From: Saprolegnia diclina VS20
Taxonomy: Eukaryota > Oomycota > Saprolegniomycetes > Saprolegniales > Saprolegniaceae
DNA: 64,000 nt
Assembly (NCBI RefSeq): GCF_000281045.1
Contig: NW_008246090.1
Span: 467,413 to 531,412 of the forward strand
Direction of reading: 5' to 3'
In this document: one piece after another, positions 54,646-64,000 of the stretch
How the letters are laid out: every line of letters begins with the position of its first letter
How positions within the stretch are numbered: position 1 is the first letter of the stretch
Translations under genes and position numbers: made by a program
Notes under the pieces: generated by a model
Databases searched by the model: none
What the model was told of the DNA's origin: nothing
What the model saw: only the letters and a program-made list of their open reading frames with translations

Positions 54646-57253
54646 CTACTCGAGAATTTTGGGGTGTCCGTGCCGCGTCTCTGTCCAGCAGTCCAGCGAT
54701 GGACCGCCGGTCGTCGCGCGGGGGAGCAACGACGCTGGTGCGTGGGGCAAGAGCAGCGTCACGAGCGTCTCCAAGCGCTCGATCTTGGCGTTGGTAGCTG
54801 CCATCGTCTCCATGATCGCGTTGAGTTTTTCCTCGGCGCGGACTTCATGCGGCGTCAGCTCGTCTTCATTTTGGGCCTTGAGAATCGCTTCGAGCGCTTT
54901 CGGGTCGTACATTTCCTTGATGAACTTCTCGATCGTGACGCGGTCGTCAATGTACTGGGCCGTAATGTCTTCGAATGCCGACCGCGTCAAGACGCAGAGC
55001 TCGGCAAACGTGCACGCACGCACGTTGGCCGTGCGTTTGCAATTCATCAAGAGCGAGATTTCACCAAAGTAGTCGCCTTGCGTCAGCACTTTGAGGATCT
55101 CTTCGTTGTCGTACGGCCGCGGGTCGGCCGAGAGCGGCTTGGTCACTTCGCACGTGCCACTTTGAACAAAGAACATGTCCAAGCCGATCTCGCCTTTGAC
55201 AACTATGTAGTCGCCGGGCAGGTACACTTGCAGCTGGAGGCGCATGACAATTTCTTGGACGACCTTTTTGCTGCAGCGCTGAAAGACCGGTACGCTGTTG
55301 ATCATGTCCATGCGCAGATAGAGCTCGACTTCGACCGACAAGTTGCGCGAGAGCTCTTTTGTGAACAAGAGCGGCTGACCATCGAGCGTGCCATGGCGCT
55401 CCCACATGACTTGGTAGTACTCGTTGATGCGGTTTTGGAGGTCGAGCGGGAGCTTCATCAAGTTCATGCTGCCGAGAAGCTTCTCCATCTACAAAATGCA
55501 TGTTTGTGACATTGTTCATAAGGGGATTGCATCGGGATCGAAGGACCCGAAACCCCAATCTTTAGTGCACAAGGTACCTTTTTTTTGTAGTTGTTTTGGT
55601 TTTCGTAGAAATTGGAAATGAGGTTGGCGACGTTGCCAAAGACGGTGGCCATGAGGACGGACCCAATCACAATGAGCATGCACGCGTAGACGTACTCGGT
55701 CTGCGTCTGCAGCAGCGAGTTTTGGCCCATGACCGTCGTGAGCACAAAGTAAAAACCAAGTACGTAGGCGGTCGCGTTGTTGCTGCTCTCGCCAAACATG
55801 TAGCCCGGCCAGTCGGCGCTCGTCACGTACCCACCCCAGATGCAGTTGAAGATGTGGATGAGGTACACAAAGGTGACGAGGAGCGACCCGAGCCGAATCA
55901 AATGCGCGTACCGCGAGTAGAGAAGCCAGCGTTTCCATTCTGCTGGAATCCGCAAAATGCGCAAAATGCGCACAAAGCGCGCAAGGCGAAGGAGCCGCGG
56001 GAGCCGCAGCACCTTGAGGAGCCCGAGAAGGTGGAGTTTCGTGTTGGTGGCCCCGGCGATGGTCGAGTAGACAATGATATCGATCGGAAAACACGCCAGT
56101 AAATCAAGGATAAACCTAACCACATAGTTGGTACATATTGTCCTGCAAAATATACACTTTTACCAGCCCCGAAGGTAGTGCTTCAAGATGCCGAGACGAT
56201 GGGTGATGTACGTGTTGGGCCGACCCGGGTGGGCGACCGCGCAGTTGCACGTCAAGAGCAGATCGACACCAAAGATGAGGTTGAAGGCAATGTTGGCATG
56301 GTCCTGCGTCGGCGCCGTATCGCTCGTGTCAAACGCGAGCTGGTACGGGATCATGACGCTTTGGTACAAGATGATGACCAGCGTTGACTAGAGACAACCA
56401 GATATTTTGTGAGCGTCAAGGGAGAAGACACGTACGAGCTGCCACGCCTTGTACCACTGGTGCGTTGGCAGAATCAAATATTTTGGCTGATGCAGCAAGA
56501 CAATGTCTTCTGCGGGTTTCTCCTCGGGTCGGACGACGCGGATGTTGTACTGGTGCAAGACCTTTCGGTGCCGCGACGCAATACCCGCGAGCTCCAGCTG
56601 CTGCAAATGCTTGGTTTGTCGTCGCCGCATCGAAATGACCTGCGCCTTCTTCTTGAGACGTCCGGCGATCATCGTTGTCTGGATGATGCTCAAATGCTAG
56701 CAACATGTCATCATGAGTGATCGCAGCCCTCGTCGACGAGGACCTTGGTGCCGGCGCGGGTTGTCTCGGGGGTCATCTCGCTCGGCACGACCTTGCCACT
56801 GCGAATCGAGCCGGTCGTCGAGCCGCGTATCAAGCTCGAGTGCCGTCGCCGGTGGTTTGTCGACCCACTCTCTCGTCGAAGGGTGACGACCCGGTCGGGT
56901 GCATCTGGTACGGGCTGGACTCGATGGGACTTGATCTTGTTGTCACTGACAGGCGACGGCTGCTGTGGTCCTCGAATCGACTCGGTCGAGCTATGAAGCG
57001 CGTCTTTCGAATGCACCGACCGCAGGAGGTCCTTGAGGTGGGAGCCTTTGAGGTTGGGCGCCTTGAGCAGATCCATGGGCGTAAACCGCCCCGACAGTTG
57101 CCGCTTCGAGTTGATCGACTTGTCGAGATAGTGCACTGGTGTCAACGACAACTTGTCCTTGGTCGACTGGCGCACGAGCGCACGGAGTGGCGGCTTGGAC
57201 TCGACGAGGCTTTCGACGGTCGGGGCCATCGAGGGAAGCTTCTTTGAGGTCAT
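54646..57253 (-). CDS. Cyclic-nucleotide-binding 6TM cation channel 4
   Basis: Exons (minus) are 57253-56744, 56696-56436, 56387-56164, 56115-55578 and 55488-54646, 791 residues. A Ser/Thr/Arg-rich cytosolic N-terminus of about 250 residues comes first. S1: STLVIILYQSVMIPYQLAF. S4: LRLPRLLRLARFVRILRIL. Pore: FYFVLTTVMGQNS. S6: VIGSVLMATVFGNVANLISNFY. CNBD: LPGDYIVVKGEIGLDMFF, FGEISLLMNCKRTANVRA, with the Arg retained. It lacks the intron inside the CNBD (at GDYFG/E) present in the other three. The intron at 55489-55577 is 89 nt, unusually long here. The N-terminal exon joins in phase at GTK/HLSIIQ and gives the long N-terminus seen in channel 1. Confidence 0.86.
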
Positions 57254-57698
57254 TTGCGCCGCAGTCGGCGCCGCCACGGAACAGCCGCCAAGAATACAAG
57301 ATTGAAACGGCTCGGGCGCGAAATCGTCTTTTTCAAGTTCAAATTTTGTCACAACCGCGCGAGATTTTCGGCATTGCCAGCAATTCGGTCAACAGGTGGC
57401 ACGTCGATCGCGCCATGGACAAGTTCGTCGGTGGACACCAGTAGTGGAAGAGACATCTACGCATTAGAGAGAGTCCAACAGGACGTAGTCGAATGAGGCG
57501 TGAACGCTCCCAGCGTCATTTAACCCTTGCGACGGCCGGCTCAATTGGCAATTTTGGATCCAAATCACAAAATATCCATTTGCTGAATTCCGCCAATCCT
57601 GTCGCTGCTATGCGGGATGCTACGATTTCATTGGATAAAATGCAGACTGCTGATTACGGCGATGCAGCAGCCACTTCCCTTAGTACTACTGCAGCAGC
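57254..57698. other. Divergent intergenic region, no gene seen
   Basis: 445 bases between channel 4 (minus) and the receptor kinase (plus). Reverse CCAAT (ATTGG) occurs at 57545-57549 and 57630-57634, and CCAAT at 57594-57598. Presumed shared promoter. Confidence 0.4.
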
Positions 57699-60318
57699 AT
57701 GCCACGACCAAGCGTCCTGGCGCTGGTCGTCGCCGCCCTCCTCGCATGGGCCTGCGCGCAGCCACCGCCTTGTCCGTACGATGACCTGCCGCCCAGCGTG
57801 CGCTACATCCTCGTCGCCGGGCCCATGTGCTCGCCCAATGTGACGTTTTGCGCTGTCGACACGGCGTGCAACGTGAGCTGGGTCGGCGCCACGCGGGCGT
57901 CGGTCCGTGGCGCCCAGGCCATCGGGTCGCTGCTGCCCTTTACCGGCGACTCCATGTACGTCGACTTGTGTGCGGCCACTGTCGATGCTCAGGATGGCTG
58001 CTTCTAGGTCCATTACGGGCTCGACCATCATGCGCCTCGATCACATGCAGCTTTCGCCGCGCCTCCGCAAGCTGTAGACCGATCTGCCGCATAAGCGAGT
58101 GTGACCGCGTGTCTCTTTAGGGAGTTTATCGATACGAACGTCGAGATTCCGGCGTCCTTGCAATGGTCCCGCAACGTCACGACCCTGTCAGTGCGTCGTC
58201 GCCTCGCTTGTCTCTCATACCTGCCACATAGGTCGTTTACAAATGTGAGCATGAGTGTGATTCCCGCCAACTTGCCCAAGAGCCTCACGTCGCTGTTCGT
58301 CTTCGTCCCCCTCGCTCGCATCGACTCATATCGCTTTGTCATGCAGGACGTTTGCCAAGAATCACTTGACGTCGCTCACAAATTTGCCCAAGAACATTAC
58401 GTCCTTGTACTAGTACAACGATACATGTATCTGAAGCTCATGATGGCGTAGGTCGCTCGTGGGCAACGATCTCACTGAAATTGTCGGTCAAAACTGGACC
58501 AAGCTCACCCAACTGTGCGTCTCGAAGCTCTTGCAGATCTGGCAATCGAATCAAATGTACAAATTAGGTCTCTCGGGGGCAACCCACTCACGACCATCGA
58601 TCGCGTGCGTCTGAGCCGAAACAACCTCCGCCTCTTGTATCCCTTGACGCTGTGTCCCGACGGCTGATGGCGCTTGTGTGTAGTGATTGCGCCGGTTGCA
58701 ACATTACGGATTTCATTGTCGATGAAAACACTTTTGTCGCGCTCGACCAGCTCACGCCACTCTCAATGCGGTCGTCCGCCTCTGGTATTATCTACTTTGG
58801 CTTCAACCTCGATGGCGGCCATATTACGGCCAACGAAACCAACTGCGCGGCGGTGGGTGGCACGGTCCAAGCGCTCTGGACCGCATCCTACGACGACTTG
58901 CCGGCCCATTTTTATACGGTTTGCGTCTTACCAACGCGTACATTCCCATTCCATGGGCCGGAACGTCACCAAATAACAACATATCTGCGTAGCGCCGACG
59001 CCAGAGCCAACAACGGTCCCGCTGCCGACCACGGAGAGTAGTGGCGTCATCACGATCCCAGTGCAAACCGTGCTCTCCACACCGAGTCCGAGCGAGGCTG
59101 TTGTCCCGATGAACAAAACCCAAGGCTTGATCTGTACGTCAGTTCGACCAAACGGACGACGTAGACTGACGTGATAACGTTGTAGCCGTTGCGCTCGTCG
59201 GCATCGGCGCGCTCGTGTCGCTCTGTTGCGTTGGGCTTCTCGTGTGTTGCATGCACCGCCGCGACCACCTTCACGAGAGTGAGCTCTGGACGCTCAACCA
59301 CACGCGGTCGACGCAGAACTCGTATGACACGCTGTCGTCGACGCAGTTCAATACATTGGACCTCTCGGGCATCCTCCTCTACCGCCTCGACAACGCCGCG
59401 GTGGTTCCCACGCGTTTACTCGCCTCCGGTGCGTTTGCCGATGTGTATCTCGGCCAGTACAAGGGCGAGCCCGTCGCCATCAAGAAGTTGCTGGGCCACC
59501 GCGTCGGGATTACCGAAGTCCAGGGCCTCGTCGACGAAATCAAGCTCATGGCGAGGTTTGTCGATTTGTTTTGATTTTTCTGATTTTTTTTCTGATTTTT
59601 CTGATTTTCAGACTGTCTTTTCTGGTGTGCGTTGTTGAACTCATGCACGTCCTCTCTGTGTAGCTTTGACTGCCCGTATATTGTCAAGTGCCTCGGCGCG
59701 TGCTGGGACCAGCCGTCCGATATGAAGTGCGTGCTCGAGTTTATGGGCGGCGGCGACCTCCGCGACTACCTCCAGCGCTACTCGCCCGCCGAGTACACGT
59801 GGCCGGCCAAGGTCGCGACCATGTACTGCGTGGTCGAGGCGCTCATGTACCTGCACTCGCTGCCCGTGATCCATCGGGACCTCAAGTCCCGCAATGTGCT
59901 CTTGGACGACGTGAAAGGCGCCAAGCTCACCGACTTTGGCGTCTCCAAGGAAGACACACAGGCGACGATGACGGTGGGCGTCGGTACGTACCGCTGGATG
60001 GCGCCCGAGATCCTCCAGTTCAACCACTACACGACGGCCGCCGACATTTACTCGTTTGGGATGCTCCTCTCCGAGTTTGATACACACGACATTCCATACG
60101 CCAACATGAAGAACGAAAAGAGTGGCAAGCCGCTCATCGACACGGCCATCATGGGCATGGTGATTGCGGGCTCGGTCAAGCCCACCTTTAGCGACGAGAT
60201 GCCCGAGTGGCTCCGGACGCTCGCGCTCCAGTGCATTGAGACCGAGCCGGAGAACCGCCCGACCGCCATGTACCTCGCAGCCGTGCTCCGGAAGCGGCTC
60301 AAGACGATGACAGAGTAG
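57699..60318 (+). CDS. LRR receptor-like kinase of the TKL class
   Basis: Eleven exons: 57699-57955, 58008-58073, 58121-58186, 58232-58294, 58347-58406, 58452-58514, 58568-58636, 58684-58937, 58993-59133, 59186-59555 and 59664-60318, 687 residues. A signal peptide (VLALVVAALLAWACA) is followed by a Cys-containing N-cap and six leucine-rich repeats (e.g. LPKSLTSLTFAKNHLTSL). Then a Cys-rich cap, a Pro/Thr stalk (PPTPEPTTVPLPTTE) and a TM helix (VALVGIGALVSLCCVGLLV). The kinase has LASGAFADVYLG, VAIKK, IHRDLKSRN, DFGVSKE and WMAPE, all catalytic residues present, RD type. TKL with LRR ectodomain is a known oomycete/plant-like design; the ligand is unknown. The 108-nt intron 59556-59663 is the longest in the gene and T-rich. 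Confidence 0.88.
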
Positions 60319-61405
60319 TTGGCAACTAAAATCCTACTGCGTCGCGGATTGCCCAGCGTTTGTTGAGAGTTGGGACACGTGCACATTGAAAAAATAGGGC
60401 GCTTGGGATCGCGCTACTGTATGCTGACAGTAGTAGTACTAGTACTCTGCTTATTTGGCTGGTGACAATGGTGGTTGATCCGGGGCCGTCTTGCGCCCCG
60501 CGTCGCCCTACACGGCGTACTCTCATCGATGCCATCCACCTCACCGGCGTCGTCCGCTTCACAAGCACCACCCACGCTACCCGCATCGATCCGAAAAGAG
60601 TCGCAGCGGCCGCATCGTTGTCCGGTGCGGGACCGTTTGAATTCGTACGTTGACGCATTTTCCCAGGCGATTGGCTCTGGATCGCTGTCGGTGCTGTTGT
60701 CCTTGCCGTCGTCAGTGGCTCCATCGGCGGCGTCGAAGTCACCGCAACTAGCCCCACACGGTACAATCCTCAGCGCCAGTCGTCCACCGCACCAGCGCCC
60801 AGAAACAAGACACGCTTTTGACCTCTCGTCAATAGCACTCGACCGCCTCGAGTCGCATGCCGGGGTATTTACACAGCGGCTGGCGTCGGGCGCCATGGGC
60901 GACGTGTATCTCGGATTGTGCCAAGGCAGTGGCTTCGCGTTGACCCGCAAAGTCGCTCGAGTGCGATTGCGCTGTGGACGATGCTAATGCACCTGCAGCG
61001 TGCCACGTAACACAAGTGATTTGGCTGGCAAGTGGTAACTTGAAAGAGTCAAGTAGCCTCTACGAGGTAGGAGTTCGTCGCCTAGTTGGACATTACTAGG
61101 GAGCGTGAGGTCTATACCCTTGGTCTGCCGGTCTCCGACTATACGTTTTGTATCGAGTTGAAGGACACGGTCGATTTGCCGTCAGCGACTCTACGCTTTG
61201 GGATCGCACACGCGGAGAGCTTACAGGCTTGATAAATTGATACGAGCGCACACGGACTCTGGTACCTGTAACAATGCATTTAATGTCAAATGCGTTGTCA
61301 GAGGTGCCAACGGCGGCTTGTGATTTGCAAAAACTCGTCCCGCGAGTTGATTGGTCAAAAAGGCGAATTATCACAGTTTAAAACGAAGGAAGCGACGACG
61401 ACGAG
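60319..61405. other. Intergenic region holding a kinase relic
   Basis: Between the receptor kinase and the multipass protein. A decayed second receptor kinase lies at about 60475-60987 (separate entry). 60988-61405 shows nothing recognisable. Confidence 0.4.
60475..60987 (+). pseudogene. Relic of a second TKL receptor kinase
   Basis: A Ser/Pro/Thr stalk-like stretch is followed by a TM-like helix (WLWIAVGAVVLAVVSGSI, about 60670-60725), then TRYNPQRQ and NKTR. In a different frame, after about 60810, comes FDLSSIALDRLESHAG, then RLASGAMGDVYLGL. The intact neighbour reads LDLSGILLYRLDNAA, then RLLASGAFADVYLG at the same distance from its TM helix. The frame shift near ACACGCTTTT, the ALTRK in place of VAIKK, and the stop at 60985-60987 before any catalytic loop mark it as broken. 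It is probably a tandem duplicate that lost its 3' part. Confidence 0.6.
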
Positions 61406-63971
61406 ATGGCAGCGCGCGTCTTGCGGCTTGTCCTCCTGCTGCATGTAGCCGTCGCCGCGTCCAGCAAGGTGGGCGACGTCGAGGTCGAAGACTTCAGCTT
61501 TGGGCGAGGTACTGCAATGCATGGCGGCAAGCACCTATCGTGGGCGAAGCGCTGACCATCGACGCCATCATACTAGGCACTGTTCGCTCCACGACAACCA
61601 ACATTGAGATCACGACGATCGAGATTACAGGCAGCGAGCTCAAGGACCACCGCTTCTCACACAAGGTGAGAACGCCCGACCCGCCGCCAGCGTCCGCCAC
61701 GCCGCCAGCAGCAGGTACATTTGCCTCGTCTCGTCGCAAGGGTTGCATGAGTGAAGATGTAGTCGAGCCCGATGCAGCAGCATTGTCAGCACACGACAAA
61801 ATAGAGCGCAGCCTCGAGGCAATGTCCAAAGACGCCAACGACCATATCGATCGTGTCGAGATTTTGACGCCCGAGCAAATGCACCGTGTGTCCATGGCTG
61901 TTCTTAGCGCGCTTCTGCTCGGTGGCGCGCTCGTTGCCATCGCAATGTGGTTCCAACAGCAGCGCCAAACGCAGTTCGCTCTCGCCTGGCTCGCGCACGA
62001 GACCAGCCGTGACGCCATTGCGGCTGCGATGACCGGCGCGTCGGTCGAGTTTCAAGACGCCGCAGCGCTCCGCTTGCGACTGCTGGACTTTCAACATCAA
62101 GTCGACAAGCTTGTCGCAGCTGCCATGGCGACGACCTTTGACGACGGCTTGTGCACGTTCTCGTCGACCTCGGGCTCCCTCGGCGAGCTCTTGGCGTCGA
62201 TGCAAGCAGGTCTCTGCGAAGTCAAGGCATTCACTGCCGAAGTCGAGTCGCCCGCCGATCGTGCCCTATGTGCGGCATGGCACACGGCCTTGACGTCGCA
62301 TCTCGAGACGGTAGAATACCCATTCGTGTCCTGCACCGTGAATGATGTTGTTGTGACTAGCTGGGCCGCCTGCAAGCACGCATCCAGCGGACGCTCCACT
62401 CGCTCTTGGCATCGGACAACCATCGTATGCAGTGGTCGATGGACGAGCTGGAGCGTCTCTGGCAGCTCTGGAACAGCCTCGGCCTCGACGACGAGGACAC
62501 GACATGGTATACGACCGCCCGCAAGGAGCTCGAAGCCCGAGCGAGCTGCGTCTCCAATCTTGAGTCACTCCTCGCCGCATTCGCAACGTCACCTGCGCTG
62601 TCGGACGACCTGCGCGAGATGCAAGAGCTCGTCGCGACAGCCCAGCGGCACAAGTGGGTCCACGAGGTCATTGCCCGTAGCGAGCGGTTCGTACAAGACA
62701 CGAGCGACGAGAATGACGCACAGCTCGTCACGACGACGCACTCGTATCAAGTGTCGCGGGTTGAGCGCGAGCTCGCGGCGTTTCGCGACCACCGGGATGA
62801 GCGCATCCAGGAGTACGTGGTTCGAGATCACATGGCGCATGACGTGGCCGTGCGGCACCTTGAGCGAATGATGTTTGACTACGCGCTGCACTTGCACAAC
62901 CTCGAACACGACCACCGGCTTGAGACCCAGCGCCTAGTCGAGGTACTGTGTCCACGTGTTGTTGCATTCTTGATGTAAAACTATGTCCTGTAGCAACGAC
63001 GCTTGCACCAAGAAGTGCTCGCCCAGCGGCAACGCCAAGCGACAGAAGCAGCCCAACACCAGTGCGAACGCGACCGCATCAAGTATGCCGCCAAACTAGA
63101 AGCCGCCGAGAAGAAAAAAGGTACATTTTGTGTTATGCATCGACGTTTGATGCGACAATTGTGGTCTAGCGGATCGAGAAGCCGAACGACAAAGGAAGCG
63201 AGAAGAGAAGCGCCAGGACGAACGCGCCAAAGAAAAGGCGCAGCTGCTGCGGGATCGATCTGTGGCCGAGTGGCGACACGTGGAGCGCTGGGCGCGCTGG
63301 AACGGCTGCCTCCTCTTGCTCTTGCTCGCCATGATCTTTTGGGAAGTCGTGTCGACGAGCGGCGTGTACTTCTCGCCGGCCTGCGACAACGATGCATCGT
63401 ACTGGTCGCCGTTCTCGACCACGTCGCGGTACGTCTCCATGTAGAACCCTCTCGAGGTAAAGCTCATAGTACGTTTAGCTGGAGCTGCCAACTCGTGTAC
63501 GGTCTCAAGGTGGCCGGTGGTCTCATTGGCATTCTTGCGGCGCTCACGGGATTTGCGTACTTGAACTTGCCGTCGCTCGGGCTCGGGCTGCTCTGCTCCC
63601 TTGCTCTCTACGTGTTTCGGTACGGTGCGGATAGGGTTACCGCCGGTTTCTAACGAATGGACTAGGCAAGTGTGGCGGGAGATGCTCGTCCATTGGCGAT
63701 ATATGCTCGGGCTCGCACTCGGGCATTACGTTGTCGGTCTCGCGCTCGGCCGAGGTCGGTTGCCGCGTGGTTGTGAGTTTTATACGGAATATGCTGTGTA
63801 GACCGGCGGCTGGCGTGGCGGATCGGCGGCTACAACGTCCGTCCGCTGCTTGTTTATTTGATCTATCCGCTGGTGTCGTGTGCCCTGACGATCGCAGTCG
63901 GCGTTGCATCGTGTCCGCTGCCCGATGTATGCTTGGACCGAAGTCTCTTTTTGGTCCAACTGCTGTTATAA
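61406..63971 (+). CDS. Multipass membrane protein with coiled coil, unknown function (3' end uncertain)
   Basis: Exons are 61406-61508, 61577-62310, 62361-62942, 62994-63120, 63170-63428, 63479-63619, 63666-63754 and 63802-63971, 734 residues if it ends at the TAA 63969-63971. A signal peptide (VLRLVLLLHVAVAAS) opens it. A TM helix lies near residues 143-165 (VLSALLLGGALVAIAMWF). A long charged helical region with an Arg/Glu/Lys coiled coil (RQRKREEKRQDERAKEKAQ) spans about 165-555. A cluster of four or five TM helices closes it (WNGCLLLLLLAMIFW, GGLIGILAALTGFAY, LLCSLALYVF, LLVYLIYPLVSCALTIAV). No family is recognised. A possible donor GTATGC at 63928 means more exons may lie beyond the window. 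Confidence 0.65.
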
Positions 63972-64000
63972 AATGTGCAATTACGAGAGAGATAGGGGCA

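Overview
The window reads as nuclear DNA of an oomycete, most like the Saprolegniales. It is GC-rich and gene-dense on both strands. Almost every gene is broken by very short introns (mostly 43-58 nt, typically starting GTACxx and ending YTAG). It carries families typical of oomycetes: FYVE-GAF proteins, cyclic-nucleotide-type ion channels and LRR receptor kinases of the TKL class. The class is inferred from gene content and intron style; no species is claimed. All gene models were spliced by eye, so starts and some splice sites are approximate.

Left third (1-25001): an array of PI3P-reader-like genes. Six members (one only as a C-terminal tail at position 1) are FYVE finger + GAF domain + C-terminal coiled coil. 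Three more carry three degenerate FYVE-like fingers each. Every complete finger is split by an intron at the same place. Interspersed are two IQ-motif proteins (one also with a C2H2 finger and an FHA domain), an RMI2-like OB-fold protein, the H/ACA snoRNP assembly factor SHQ1, a small putative membrane protein, and a tRNA-derived SINE with target-site duplications.

Middle (25659-46876): an assembly gap, then the PI3-kinase VPS34, which makes the lipid that FYVE domains read. It is followed by a TPR/J-domain co-chaperone, a C2CD3-like centriolar C2 protein, an Aat-type aminoacyl-tRNA-protein transferase, a RasGEF, a mitochondrial-type methionyl-tRNA synthetase, aminoacylase-1, and two tandem patatin-like lipases.

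Right third (46873-63971): four cyclic-nucleotide-binding 6TM channels in one cluster, all with an unusual GQ pore signature. Then comes an LRR-TKL receptor kinase whose ectodomain uses one exon per repeat, a decayed relic of a second such kinase, and a large multipass membrane protein of unknown function that reaches the window end.

Intergenic space is small. Two convergent pairs share a TTAA that supplies both stop codons, and one divergent channel pair has overlapping start codons. The most system-like theme is lipid and cyclic-nucleotide signalling: a PI3P writer (VPS34) beside many PI3P-reader-like FYVE-GAF proteins, with cNMP-type channels about 20 kb further on. That functional link is inference.
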